A DNA stretch of 64,000 bases from Verrucomicrobiia bacterium (lineage in GTDB: Bacteria; Verrucomicrobiota; Verrucomicrobiia; Limisphaerales; UBA1100): positions 44,587 to 108,586 of the forward strand of contig JAAZZB010000031.1 of the NCBI GenBank assembly GCA_014239365.1. Reading direction: 5' to 3'. The translations under genes and the position numbers were made by a program. Under the pieces are notes generated by a model. That model did no database searches. It was not told the DNA's origin and saw nothing but the letters and a program-made list of their open reading frames with translations. Below, in pieces: positions 10,401-18,953 of the stretch. Every line of letters begins with the position of its first letter. Within the stretch, counting starts at the first letter, position 1.

Positions 10401-10695
10401 GCAGGCGCTTGCCCGTCGGATGGTGAAGGAGGGCGGCGCCACGCCGCACGAACGCGTTTCGTTTGGGCTGAAAATTTGCCTAAGCCGCGAGCCCAAGCGC
10501 GCGGAGGTTGCGCGGCTTGTCATGCTTTACACCGTGTTGCTCGCCGATTACCAAAAAGATCCCGCCGCCGCCAAGCTGATGGCCACCGATCCACTCGGGC
10601 CGTTGCCCGCCGGAATGAAGCCGGAAGAACTCGCCGCGTGGACGATCGTGGGCAATGTGATTTTGAATTTGGATGAGATGTTTATGAAACGTTAA
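7477..10695 (+). CDS. PSD1/DUF1549/DUF1553 planctomycete cytochrome c protein with an internal F5/8 type C (discoidin-like) domain
   Basis: SENCYTCHGPDAKARKAKLRLD; DUF1549/DUF1553 motifs; central HLGEVQVFSNGENIAPKGKAKQSS...GNDGNTSGEF...NPWWEVDLGKELPIEKLALWNRTG. Confidence 0.92.
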   Translation: MKKISIILSTCLLVTVSLRAAPAKVSFNRDVRAILSENCYTCHGPDAKARKAKLRLDVRAEALKERKGGAFAIVPGDVAESELVYRILADDADEVMPPPESKMKLSAAQKATLKQWVAEGADYEPHWAYVRPKRAALPPVKNAKWSRNAVDRFILAALEQRGWKPSVEADKYTIIRRISLDLTGLPPTPAEVKVFIADKSPDAYGKLVDRLLAKPTYGEHWARQWLDLARYADSAGYADDPPRTIWAYRDWVIRAINRNQPFDQFTRDQLAGDLLPAPTPDQLIATAFHRNTQTNSEGGTDDEEFRNVAVVDRVNTTMATWMGTTLACAQCHDHKYDPLSQKEYFEMFAIFNNSQDTDKRNEAPFISVFSDEQKKKRAETEARVAVLEKELNQLKGTALDGFEAWAKAFEQHVPVKRLRIKREKSVLSVQLPGRKQNALQVAGVDPARVTLKLRPQGKQDLKGRFVRITNVGKGVFLHLGEVQVFSNGENIAPKGKAKQSSTDFGGPAHYGNDGNTSGEFAKKTVTHTGQENNPWWEVDLGKELPIEKLALWNRTGAGLAERLKVHRVEVLDANRKVVWKQESNKVFKVNVDYALDGARLLPFVPVPNTFVPGLLQFPTPFTANDGDVVEVIVKDLKATEDVIISIVAGATPKLDAPLPKDVHGLLSTPPAKRNDGQVKRLKDYYAANNPKTLAKAKELDAAKKQLASMKGTTSVPVMREMAKGRVTHIQARGNYQVKEGRVTEGVPAVFAVPPVDKKINRLTLSKWLMDERNPLTARVIANRYWESIFGSGIVRTSEEFGSQGELPTHPELLDWLATELVRLRWDTKAFVKLLVTSAAYRQSARTTPAHIENDPANRFYARGPRLRLSAEMIRDQALAVSGLLSAKMYGAPVKPYQPNLGVKAAFGSGIDWKTSAGEDKYRRGLYTNWRRTNPYPSMAAFDAPNRNVCTVRRVPTNTPLQALVTMNDPVYVEAAQALARRMVKEGGATPHERVSFGLKICLSREPKRAEVARLVMLYTVLLADYQKDPAAAKLMATDPLGPLPAGMKPEELAAWTIVGNVILNLDEMFMKR

Positions 10696-10696
10696 T

Positions 10697-10759
10697 GTGC
10701 TGCCGGCATCTTGCCGGCAGGTCGAGCGCTTCCTTCTGCCGGCAAGATGCCGGCAGCAC
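10697..10759. repeat. Inverted doublet GTGCTGCCGGCATCTTGCCGGCAG-N15-CTGCCGGCAAGATGCCGGCAGCAC
   Basis: 24-bp arms are exact reverse complements and each arm is itself a 9-bp-stem/3-nt-loop hairpin; second copy at 35991-36129. Confidence 0.9.
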
Positions 10760-10799
10760 TTGGGGCCGACTGATGAATTTGAAAAACTAAAACCACCCG

Positions 10800-12257
10800 A
10801 TGAACTTACAACACGAACAACTGCAACACCGCACGCGGCGGCAATTTTTGGGCGAGGCTGGAATGGGCTTGGGCGCGGCGGCGTTTGCGGCGTTGATGAA
10901 TGGCGGCACCGCGCGGGCTGATGTGGCGTTCGATCCTTCGCAGCCGTTGCGGGCGCGCAAGCCGCATTTTGCGCCTAAGGCGAAGAGTGTGATTTATTTG
11001 CACATGACCGGTTCGCCGCCGGAGCTGGATTTGTTTGATTACAAACCGGAACTGGTGAAGCGCGATGGGCAGGATTGTCCCGATGAATTTTTGAAAGGGC
11101 GGCGCTTTGCCTTCACCTCGGGCGTGCCGAAGCTGATGGGCACGCCGCACAAATTCGCGCAGCACGGCCAAAGCGGCGCGTGGCTGAGCGACGCGCTGCC
11201 GGAGTTGGCCAAACAAGCGGACGACATCGCGTTCATCAAATCGATGACGACGGATCAATTTAATCACGCGCCGGCAGAGTTGCTGCTGTACACCGGCAGC
11301 CCGCGCGAAGGGCGGCCGAGCATGGGATCGTGGGTGACGTACGGACTGGGCAGCGAAAACCAAAATTTGCCCGGCTTTGTGGCGTTGATTTCCAGCGGCG
11401 TGCAGCCCAATGGCGGCAAGAATTCTTTCGGCAGCGGATTTTTGCCGAGCGTGTTTCAGGGCGTGCAATGCCGATCGAAGGGCGATCCGGTTTTGTACGT
11501 TTCCAATCCCAAAGGCATGAGCCGCGAGCTACGCCGCAAGAGCCTCGATGCGCTCAATGATTTGAATCGCATTCAAGCCGCGGAACTCGGCAACCCCGAA
11601 ACGCTCACGCGCATCGCGCAGTACGAGATGGCGTTTCGCATGCAGGCGAGCGTGCCGGAGGTGATGGATATTTCCAAGGAACCCAAGCACATCCTCGATG
11701 CCTACGACGCCAAGCCCGGCGCGGGCAGTTTGGCCAACAACATTTTGCTCGCGCGGCGGCTCGTAGAAAAAGGCGTGCGCTTTGTGCACCTCTTCGATTG
11801 GGGCTGGGATTTCCACGGCACCGGCGCGGCCACCGGCCTCGGCGGCGGCTTGCGCAATAAATGCAAGACGATGGATAAACCCGTGGCCGCGCTCATCCGC
11901 GATCTCAAACAGCGCGGGCTCCTCGACGAAACGCTCATCGTGTGGGGCGGGGAATTCGGTCGCACGCCATTCCGCGAAGGTCGCACGTCAAAAAGCAAAG
12001 TGCTCGGGCGCGATCATTATCCGGATGTGTACACGCAATGGATGGCCGGCGGCGGCGTGAAAGGCGGCATCACCCACGGCGCCAGCGACGAGCTCGGTTT
12101 CAAAATCGCAGAAGACAAAGTGCACGTCCACGACCTCCAAGCCACTATCCTCAACCAACTCGGTTTCGACCACGAACGATTATTCTACCGATTCCAAGGC
12201 CGCAAATATCGGTTGACCGATGTGCACGGGAAAGTGGTGAAGGGCGTGCTCGCTTGA
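10800..12257 (+). CDS. DUF1501 domain-containing protein (Tat signal)
   Basis: RTRRQFLGEAGMGLGAAAFAALM; KSVIYLHMTGSPPELDLFDYKPEL; IVWGGEFGRTPF; paralogue of 5927-7369. Confidence 0.92.
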   Translation: MNLQHEQLQHRTRRQFLGEAGMGLGAAAFAALMNGGTARADVAFDPSQPLRARKPHFAPKAKSVIYLHMTGSPPELDLFDYKPELVKRDGQDCPDEFLKGRRFAFTSGVPKLMGTPHKFAQHGQSGAWLSDALPELAKQADDIAFIKSMTTDQFNHAPAELLLYTGSPREGRPSMGSWVTYGLGSENQNLPGFVALISSGVQPNGGKNSFGSGFLPSVFQGVQCRSKGDPVLYVSNPKGMSRELRRKSLDALNDLNRIQAAELGNPETLTRIAQYEMAFRMQASVPEVMDISKEPKHILDAYDAKPGAGSLANNILLARRLVEKGVRFVHLFDWGWDFHGTGAATGLGGGLRNKCKTMDKPVAALIRDLKQRGLLDETLIVWGGEFGRTPFREGRTSKSKVLGRDHYPDVYTQWMAGGGVKGGITHGASDELGFKIAEDKVHVHDLQATILNQLGFDHERLFYRFQGRKYRLTDVHGKVVKGVLA

Positions 12258-12261
12258 TTAG

Positions 12262-12798
12262 ATGAACACGCGCCGACATTTTCTGCAAACAAGTGCAGGG
12301 ATGGGGGCAATTGTCCTGATTTTGATTCTTTCATCCTGCAGGGACACGTCATCACCCGAATACAAAGCCGGCGAGAAAACTCGGCAAACATTCATCGATC
12401 GTGCCAAGAGCCTTGCTCCCAAGAAACACACTGAAAAGATCGACGAGAATTATTTCACGGATTATGGGGCCTGGGATTACTATCGGTTCCCTTTGGTTTA
12501 CCCATACCAAATATCGATGGTCGATGGAACCAGAGATGGGGGGATTACAACATACAATCCGAAAGAAAACGTTTCATATCATATAGTAGCAGAAATTTCA
12601 CAGTGTGCTTTCGATGCACGATTCTTGGTTGGCAAAAACGATGACGGTTGGTTCGTGTTTGAATTCGAAAACAAAAAAACACAACCATTTGATTCTAAAG
12701 AAGAAGCAATTGCCGAAGCAGTGAAGCAAGGATTTGATTCGAAACTTGAAGTAATGAGTATTGATGAGCAGTACCGCAGTTTCTCAAATGACAGATGA
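12262..12798 (+). CDS. Hypothetical lipoprotein with Tat-like leader
   Basis: MNTRRHFLQTSAGMGAIVLILILSSC: twin-Arg motif plus lipobox; no family recognised; visibly more AT-rich than its neighbours. Confidence 0.6.
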   Translation: MNTRRHFLQTSAGMGAIVLILILSSCRDTSSPEYKAGEKTRQTFIDRAKSLAPKKHTEKIDENYFTDYGAWDYYRFPLVYPYQISMVDGTRDGGITTYNPKENVSYHIVAEISQCAFDARFLVGKNDDGWFVFEFENKKTQPFDSKEEAIAEAVKQGFDSKLEVMSIDEQYRSFSNDR

Positions 12799-12817
12799 AA
12801 TTCAATTGCATTTTCTA

Positions 12818-14170
12818 ATGAACACAAGGCGGCATTTTCTGAAAACCGGCTCCGCGCTGGCTGCGGGTTTTGGCGGGCTACATCTGCTCACGCAATCAGC
12901 TGCGGCCCGGACTGTGAAGGGCTACGGACCGTTGCAGGCGGATCCGAAAAAAATTCTCGATTTGCCGAAGGGGTTTTTGTACCGCGTGATTTCCAAGGCG
13001 GGCGCGCGGATGGCCGATGGTTTGCGAGTTCCCGGCGCGGCGGACGGGATGGCGGCGTTCCCGGGTGAGAATGGGTTGACGGTGTTGGTGCGAAATCACG
13101 AATTGAATCCGGCGATCACCGGCTCGGGCGGGGCGTTTGGCGAAAGTAACAAAAATCTTACGGATAAAATTCGCGCGAAAATGTACGACGCCGGCGGGCG
13201 TCACAAGGGCAAACAAGTGCCACCCAGCCTCGGCGGCACGACGACGGTGGTGTACGACACGAAGCGCGGGCGAACGGTGCGGGAGTTTCTCAGCCTTGCG
13301 GGCACGGTGCGCAATTGCGCGGGCGGGCCCACGCCGTGGAATAGCTGGATCACTTGCGAGGAAACGGCAGATCGCGCGGGCGGCACGTTGATGCGCGATC
13401 ACGGTTATAATTTTGAAGTGCCGGCCACCACGCAACCGCGCCTTGCGCAAGCGGTGGCGCTCAAGGCGATGGGACGTTTCCGGCACGAGGCGGTGGCGGT
13501 GGATCCCAAGACGGGCATCGTTTATCAAACGGAAGATTTGGGTGACAGCGCGATTTATCGCTTCATCCCCAAGTCGCCCGGCAAGCTCGCCGCAGGCGGA
13601 AAGTTGCAGGCGTTGGTGGTGCGCGATTCGTTCGCTTTGGACACTCGAAACTGGAAGGAGCAATTCGTGCGCATCGGCGCGAAGCATTTCACCAAGTGGG
13701 TGGATCTTGATGAAGTGGAGTCGCCCAAAAACAATTTGCGGCTGCAAGCGCAGTCCAAGGGCGCAGCAAAATTCGCGCGTGGCGAAGGGATGTGGTGGGC
13801 GGATGGCAGCGTGTATTTTGCCTGCACCAATGGCGGCAAAAAACAACACGGCCAAATTTGGAAACACACGCCGGCCACAAACACACTGGAACTTTTTGCG
13901 GAGCCGAATGATCCCGCGATCATCGACCGCGCGGACAATCTCACGGTCGCGCCGTGGGGCGATCTCGTGCTGTGCGAAGACGGCCCCGGCGAGCAGTTTC
14001 TTTCCGGCATCACACCGAAGGGTGGCTTTTACAAAATCGGACGCAACGCCGTGAGCAACAGTGAATTTGCCGGCGCCACTTTCTCGCCCGACGGCACGAC
14101 GCTCTTCGTGAACATCCAGCGCCAGGGATTGACCCTCGCCATCACCGGCCCGTGGCGGCGGACAGGATGA
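12818..14170 (+). CDS. PhoX-like / DUF839 family protein (Tat signal)
   Basis: MNTRRHFLKTGSALAAG; GRTVREFLSLAGTVRNCAGGPTPWNSWITCEE; YQTEDLGDSAIYRFIP; DNLTVAPWGDLVLCEDG. Start ATG 12818. Confidence 0.87.
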   Translation: MNTRRHFLKTGSALAAGFGGLHLLTQSAAARTVKGYGPLQADPKKILDLPKGFLYRVISKAGARMADGLRVPGAADGMAAFPGENGLTVLVRNHELNPAITGSGGAFGESNKNLTDKIRAKMYDAGGRHKGKQVPPSLGGTTTVVYDTKRGRTVREFLSLAGTVRNCAGGPTPWNSWITCEETADRAGGTLMRDHGYNFEVPATTQPRLAQAVALKAMGRFRHEAVAVDPKTGIVYQTEDLGDSAIYRFIPKSPGKLAAGGKLQALVVRDSFALDTRNWKEQFVRIGAKHFTKWVDLDEVESPKNNLRLQAQSKGAAKFARGEGMWWADGSVYFACTNGGKKQHGQIWKHTPATNTLELFAEPNDPAIIDRADNLTVAPWGDLVLCEDGPGEQFLSGITPKGGFYKIGRNAVSNSEFAGATFSPDGTTLFVNIQRQGLTLAITGPWRRTG

Positions 14171-14180
14171 GCAGGTTTAT

Positions 14181-14222
14181 TTGAACACAGATGTTTAATT
14201 TCTCATTTCCATCCGTGTTCAA
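14181..14222. terminator. Possible bidirectional terminator / inverted repeat TTGAACACAGATG...CATCCGTGTTCAA
   Basis: 13-bp arms with one mismatch between convergent genes; overlaps the stop of the minus-strand gene. Confidence 0.45.
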
Positions 14223-14965
14223 TAACGATCCCATAAATTTTCCGAATGTCGCAACGGCAAACCGTAGCCGAGTTGGGCGGGCGTAAGCGTCTCGGCGTGG
14301 CCATCTACAAAAGCACTGTTCGCGCGGCCGTGGTGGCGCGGCATTAGGCGGGCGGGGGCGAAGTGCCAAAGCGGATCAAGGGGCGTACGAAGGGTCCAAC
14401 AGCCGCGCGGGCGGGTGGCGTCCTCCTGCCATTCGTTGAGAGGGCGGTTCATCGTAGCGCGCGTCACGAATGCGGCGTCGGCAAACAGAACGGTTTGCGA
14501 GGGCCGCTGAATTTCCGCCCGATGCGTAGCGTAGGTTTCGGATTGCACGAGGAAGGCGCCCGTTACTTGCAGATTCATTCCATAGCCAATGCCGCGCCCG
14601 GAATCACAGTGCATACAGGGGCAAACAAAAATGCGATCATCACCCACGTAAGTTCGCAGGAGATCGGGCCAGAAAGTCATGTTCGCCGTAGGCACCAGCG
14701 CGCCATTGTGCGGCGGCCGCCACACGGCGTGCGGCACAAGTTGGTCGTCGTGATCGCCGGAATAAATCGTGTGCGCGATGCCGAGGTTGCGGGTGTTGTT
14801 GAGGCACTGCAGTTCCCGCGCCTTGTCGCGCACCTTCACAAAGGCCGGGCCCATCATCGAGAGCATCATGGCCATGAGCGCAAAGATCACCAGCAACTCA
14901 ATAAGCGTAAACGCCCGGGTGCCCCCTTGGCCCCTACGGACTTTGGCAAGCCGGTCCGTGTTCAT
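14219..14965 (-). CDS. Prepilin-type N-terminal cleavage/methylation (pseudopilin, H-X9-DG-like) protein
   Basis: GTRAFTLIELLVIFALMAMML prepilin signal; HHGRANSAFVDGHAETLT near C-terminus. Start placed at internal ATG. Confidence 0.88.
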   Translation of the reverse strand: MNTDRLAKVRRGQGGTRAFTLIELLVIFALMAMMLSMMGPAFVKVRDKARELQCLNNTRNLGIAHTIYSGDHDDQLVPHAVWRPPHNGALVPTANMTFWPDLLRTYVGDDRIFVCPCMHCDSGRGIGYGMNLQVTGAFLVQSETYATHRAEIQRPSQTVLFADAAFVTRATMNRPLNEWQEDATRPRGCWTLRTPLDPLWHFAPARLMPRHHGRANSAFVDGHAETLTPAQLGYGLPLRHSENLWDRY

Positions 14966-15042
14966 AGTTAAACAGACGTGCAACGGACAACGCTGGTTAC
15001 TGCAGGCTCGCCAATCGGGCGGCTGGATGTTATATTGATGGC

Positions 15043-15840
15043 ATGGAAACAAATGAAACGCCGCAGGAAAATTCCAGCAACTTCAGCGAATGGCGATGGC
15101 CGATTGTGATTCTGGCGTTGGCACTGATCGCATTGGGGGCGTATCTCAAGTCGCTCAACACCGCCAAGGAAACAACGGTGGCTGCTGTTGAGAAAACGGT
15201 GGACGCGGTGAAGGAAGGCCTTCGCGAAGTGTCGGATATCGCGGCGCGTTTTCAACAAACGCAAATCACGCACACGTTTGAGGAATCCATTCCCGAGGTG
15301 AAAGGCACCGGCGAAGGCAACCTCGAACTAGCCACAATGAAATTCACCGAAACCCTGCGGCGCACGAGCAAGCGCACGGTGCTTTGGAGGCAAATCAGCC
15401 TCGGCACCACCGTCACGGAAATCAAAGTGCCCGCCACCTTCCGCTATCATTTGCGGCTGAGCGATCCGTGGAAGCTCGAGGTGCACGGGCAACAATGCGT
15501 GGTGATTGCCCCGCGCATACGCGCCTCGTTGCCAGTAGCCATCCACACCGACCGAATGTCAAAACGCTCCGAACAAGGCTGGGCCCGCTGGAATGCTGAA
15601 GCACAAATGACCTCGCTCGAACGCAGCCTCACCCCGCGCCTCAACGGCTACGCGCAACAGGAAAACCACCTTCGCCAAGTACGCGAAACCGCTCGCGGCA
15701 CGGTGGCCACTTTTGTAAAAGAATGGCTGCTCAAAGAAGACCACTGGCGCACCAACCGCTTCCGATCCATCCGCGTCATCTTCGCCGATGAAGCGGCTGC
15801 CCATCGAGCGCTGCTGAATCCAACGCTGGAACTAAACTGA
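15043..15840 (+). CDS. Single-pass membrane protein, DUF4230-like
   Basis: N-terminal TM WPIVILALALIALGAYL; TEIKVPATFRYHLRL...VVIAPRIRASLPVAIHTDRM pattern. Confidence 0.6.
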   Translation: METNETPQENSSNFSEWRWPIVILALALIALGAYLKSLNTAKETTVAAVEKTVDAVKEGLREVSDIAARFQQTQITHTFEESIPEVKGTGEGNLELATMKFTETLRRTSKRTVLWRQISLGTTVTEIKVPATFRYHLRLSDPWKLEVHGQQCVVIAPRIRASLPVAIHTDRMSKRSEQGWARWNAEAQMTSLERSLTPRLNGYAQQENHLRQVRETARGTVATFVKEWLLKEDHWRTNRFRSIRVIFADEAAAHRALLNPTLELN

Positions 15841-17380
15841 CTTGTGATTCTTTTTGCACCGGCGCCAATTTCATCGGCAGCACCTCGGCCATTACCAACA
15901 CTTGCAGCAGTCCCGCCACGCTGATGGCGGTGAGCATCACCGTCCACGTTTTTAGCATCTCCTTTTCCGTGAACCCGCTCAGCCGTTGCACCACCCAAAA
16001 GCCGCTGTCATTCATCCAAGACAAAATGATCGAACCAAAGCCAATCGCGAGGTAAATATAAAGCGGATGATACGGCAGCGTCGACCCATCCCCGATGACC
16101 GCGCTCATCAAACCCACCCCGGTAATCATCGCCACCGTGGCCGAGCCTTGAGCAATCCGAACCACCGCCGTCGCTCCCCACGCCAGCAGGATGAGTGAAA
16201 TATTGTAAGTGTTCGCGAGCGCCTCAATCGTCTCGCCCACGCCGGCCATCCGGATCATCCCGCCAAATGCGCCGCCCGCGCCGGTGATCAAAATAATCAC
16301 GCCAGCCGTTTGCAACGGACTCTCCAGCACCTTGCTCAAGGCGCTCATCAGGCCCCCATCCATCGGCCGTTTCTCGCGGATGGTTTGAAGCGCCAACGTG
16401 TAAATCGCAACCAACGCCGCCAACAACATCGCGATATTGGCCGAACCAAAAAATTCAAGATACCGAAACCAAGCCGCGCCACTCACTGAATCTTTGGCCA
16501 CCAAATTCAAAATCGACACCAACGAAATCAAAATCACCGGCAAGGCGACGGGCAACGCGGACAGAAAAAGATTGGGCAATTCCGAATCTTTTTTGTCCAC
16601 GATCGTTTTGAGTTCACTTGTCGAAGCTCCGGGCACATCACGCATTGGAAGGTTGAATTTTTTGTCAAATCGTCTGGCCAAAAACAGCACCAACCACGCC
16701 GGCAACAAACTGGCAGCCAAGCCCGCCATAATTGCGATGCCCAAATCCAGCTTGAGACCCTCGGCAATCATCAACGGGCCCGGAGTCGGCGGCACCATCG
16801 AATGCGTGATCGCGCCCGCGCCCGCCATCGCCATCACGAACAGCGTATAACTTTTCCCCGTGCGCAAACTCAAGGCGCGCGCCAAGGGTATCAGCAGGAA
16901 AAAAACCGTATCGAAAAAAACAGGAATCGATAATAAAAACCCGCTGCATAAAAGCACAAGCCCCGCCCGTTTTTCACCGAAGACACTCAATAGCCAGCGC
17001 ACCACCCGATCCGCCGCGCCGCTGCCGAGCATACACACGCCAATGATCGCCGCCAGCGCGACTACGAAACCGATCCCGGCCGCCGTGTTGCCAAAGGCAA
17101 GCAACGACCAATTCACCGCCAGCAACATATCATTCGCTGTGTCTGCAGGTGTATCGTTCAACGCCACCCGGCTATTGAACAAGCCGACATTTTCCGTGGT
17201 CATTCCCGGCAAATCGCCTGCCAGTAATCCGGTTAAGATTGCCGCAAAAATCAGCGCCAGAAACGGATGTAATTTCAGCTTGATGATGGAGGCAAAAATG
17301 AAGGCGACACTGATCGCCAGAATACCAAGCGGCCAATAGGAAACGTCAGCCGCGGCTTGAGCCAAAAGTGGATGAGGCAT
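15776..17380 (-). CDS. GntP family permease (gluconate/H+ symporter-like)
   Basis: Polytopic; GVCMLGSGAADRVVRWLLSVFGEKRAGLVLLCSGFLLSIPVFFDTVFFLLIPLARAL; THSMVPPTPGPLM. Confidence 0.88.
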   Translation of the reverse strand: MPHPLLAQAAADVSYWPLGILAISVAFIFASIIKLKLHPFLALIFAAILTGLLAGDLPGMTTENVGLFNSRVALNDTPADTANDMLLAVNWSLLAFGNTAAGIGFVVALAAIIGVCMLGSGAADRVVRWLLSVFGEKRAGLVLLCSGFLLSIPVFFDTVFFLLIPLARALSLRTGKSYTLFVMAMAGAGAITHSMVPPTPGPLMIAEGLKLDLGIAIMAGLAASLLPAWLVLFLARRFDKKFNLPMRDVPGASTSELKTIVDKKDSELPNLFLSALPVALPVILISLVSILNLVAKDSVSGAAWFRYLEFFGSANIAMLLAALVAIYTLALQTIREKRPMDGGLMSALSKVLESPLQTAGVIILITGAGGAFGGMIRMAGVGETIEALANTYNISLILLAWGATAVVRIAQGSATVAMITGVGLMSAVIGDGSTLPYHPLYIYLAIGFGSIILSWMNDSGFWVVQRLSGFTEKEMLKTWTVMLTAISVAGLLQVLVMAEVLPMKLAPVQKESQVSLVPALDSAALDGQPLHRRR

Positions 17381-17462
17381 AATGGTTTAAAGATTAACGT
17401 ATGCGGGAAGTCCCGCAAAAAACTTCGTCGAGGTCAAGCTGTGGATGGAAAAAATTTCGCCG

Positions 17463-18893
17463 CTACAGGGAGCGCACGAGGTCGGGGAATTGGCAATCTT
17501 CGCAGGTGGCGGGGGCGTGGTCGCAGTAGTCGCGGGTGATTTGGATGAGGCCTTGCTGGGCGGCGGCGGTGGCAAGGCGGCGGGGGGTGCCAAAGAGGCG
17601 TTGGCGGGCGAGCTTGAGGATGGCGTTATCCTGCGCGGGTGACCAATCGGCGTAGCGGGCATTGATGCGGGATTGCATTCGATTATTTTTGCCAGCGCCG
17701 GCTCGCGCATGGAACCACGGGAGGATGACGTTGATGGCGAGATCGGTCACGCGCGTGGGGCCGAGCAGTGAGCATGGTTTGGGCTGGCGCGGGCTGCGGA
17801 ATGTCCAGTGGTGTTTCCAAAAATTTTCCGGCTGCACGGCGAGGGTTTCGTTGAGGGTGGGTACGAGTTTGGTTTTCGGGCAATCAATGTGCAGCCATTG
17901 CTCGAGGCGGGCGGGAAGGTCATCGCGCGCCAGCCAATGGGCGAGCAGGGCAAGGCGGCGGATGGGGTGATTGGCCGGACGCAATCCCGCGAAGCGCCAC
18001 ACGGTTTTTGGCAAAATGAATTCCTCGAGCGCATCGCGTTCGCGCCACCAAATATCCCACAGCGCGCGGAGGTGTTTGCGGGCGGCGGGCGTTTGCGCGG
18101 GCAAATCGTCAGCCAACAAACCGGCCACGCCGAGCAAGCGCGCCTGCCAAGCGGAGGCATCGGCCGCGCCAATTTCACGCATCGCGGGCAATCGTTCGGC
18201 AAGGTTTTGCATCGGCCACGTGTTGTGTTTGTAACCGAGCGCGCGGAAGAGCCCGTGCCACAGGGCGCTTTCCCAACCGTGCCGGCGCGCGTGCCGGGCG
18301 AGGGCGTCGGCCTTATTTTGCAAACGCACTGCGGCGGCTTCGCGGAGCAGGGCGTCTTGTTTTTCAGCGGACAACTCGGCCAATGGAGCGCGGCATTTTC
18401 CTGCAAACTGAATGGGCAACCACGGCTCGGCGGCCTGCCAATCGGCGAGCGCGGCGAGTGGCGCGTCGGTGTGCGGTTGCAGGCGCAGCGTGGGCAGAGC
18501 GGTCTTGGCGGGGCCATTCCAAATGACGTGGAGGATGACGCCTTCAAAGGCGGGGTTGGCGTGATGTCCGTGCGCGCGCCAATCGGCGGCGGTGGGATCC
18601 ACCTCCACATCCCCGCTGGCGGGAAAGTCATCGCCCACTTGAATGACGGCGCGCTGGAAATCCGGCCCGGCTTCGTGGTTCCAAAAACCCGGATGCAGCA
18701 CCTGCACGGTGCGGCCGTCGGTGGTTTGCAGTGCCTCGCGCCGGAGGCGTTGGTGCTGCCAAATAGACTGCATCAGCCGCTCGGGCGGCGTGTCTCCGGC
18801 GGTCTCGCGCACTTGCGCCGCCACCGATTGGGCGCGCCATTGTGAATAAAAGCTGCCTGTCATTCTATCGGCTTGCCGTTGCACGAGACTCAT
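17463..18893 (-). CDS. DUF2851 family protein
   Basis: SFYSQWRAQ...LMQSIWQHQRLRREALQTTDGRTVQVLHPGFWNHEAGPDFQRAVIQVGDDFPASGDVEVDPTAADWRAHGHHANPAFEGVILHVIW. Start trimmed to ATG 18893. Confidence 0.85.
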   Translation of the reverse strand: MSLVQRQADRMTGSFYSQWRAQSVAAQVRETAGDTPPERLMQSIWQHQRLRREALQTTDGRTVQVLHPGFWNHEAGPDFQRAVIQVGDDFPASGDVEVDPTAADWRAHGHHANPAFEGVILHVIWNGPAKTALPTLRLQPHTDAPLAALADWQAAEPWLPIQFAGKCRAPLAELSAEKQDALLREAAAVRLQNKADALARHARRHGWESALWHGLFRALGYKHNTWPMQNLAERLPAMREIGAADASAWQARLLGVAGLLADDLPAQTPAARKHLRALWDIWWRERDALEEFILPKTVWRFAGLRPANHPIRRLALLAHWLARDDLPARLEQWLHIDCPKTKLVPTLNETLAVQPENFWKHHWTFRSPRQPKPCSLLGPTRVTDLAINVILPWFHARAGAGKNNRMQSRINARYADWSPAQDNAILKLARQRLFGTPRRLATAAAQQGLIQITRDYCDHAPATCEDCQFPDLVRSL

Positions 18894-18953
18894 TTTTCTG
18901 CCAGATTGGCGTTGGACACTGCGCGCGCTGGGGTTGAATAAAAAACTAGTCTC

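Noticed and set aside
10697-10921. Small ORF MLPASCRQVERFLLPARCRQHLG...
   Set aside because: Translation of the GTGCTGCCGGC inverted repeat; the same repeat also creates the false N-terminal extension of ORF 35989-36945.
12896-13867. 323-aa minus-strand ORF
   Set aside because: Antisense to the PhoX-like gene.
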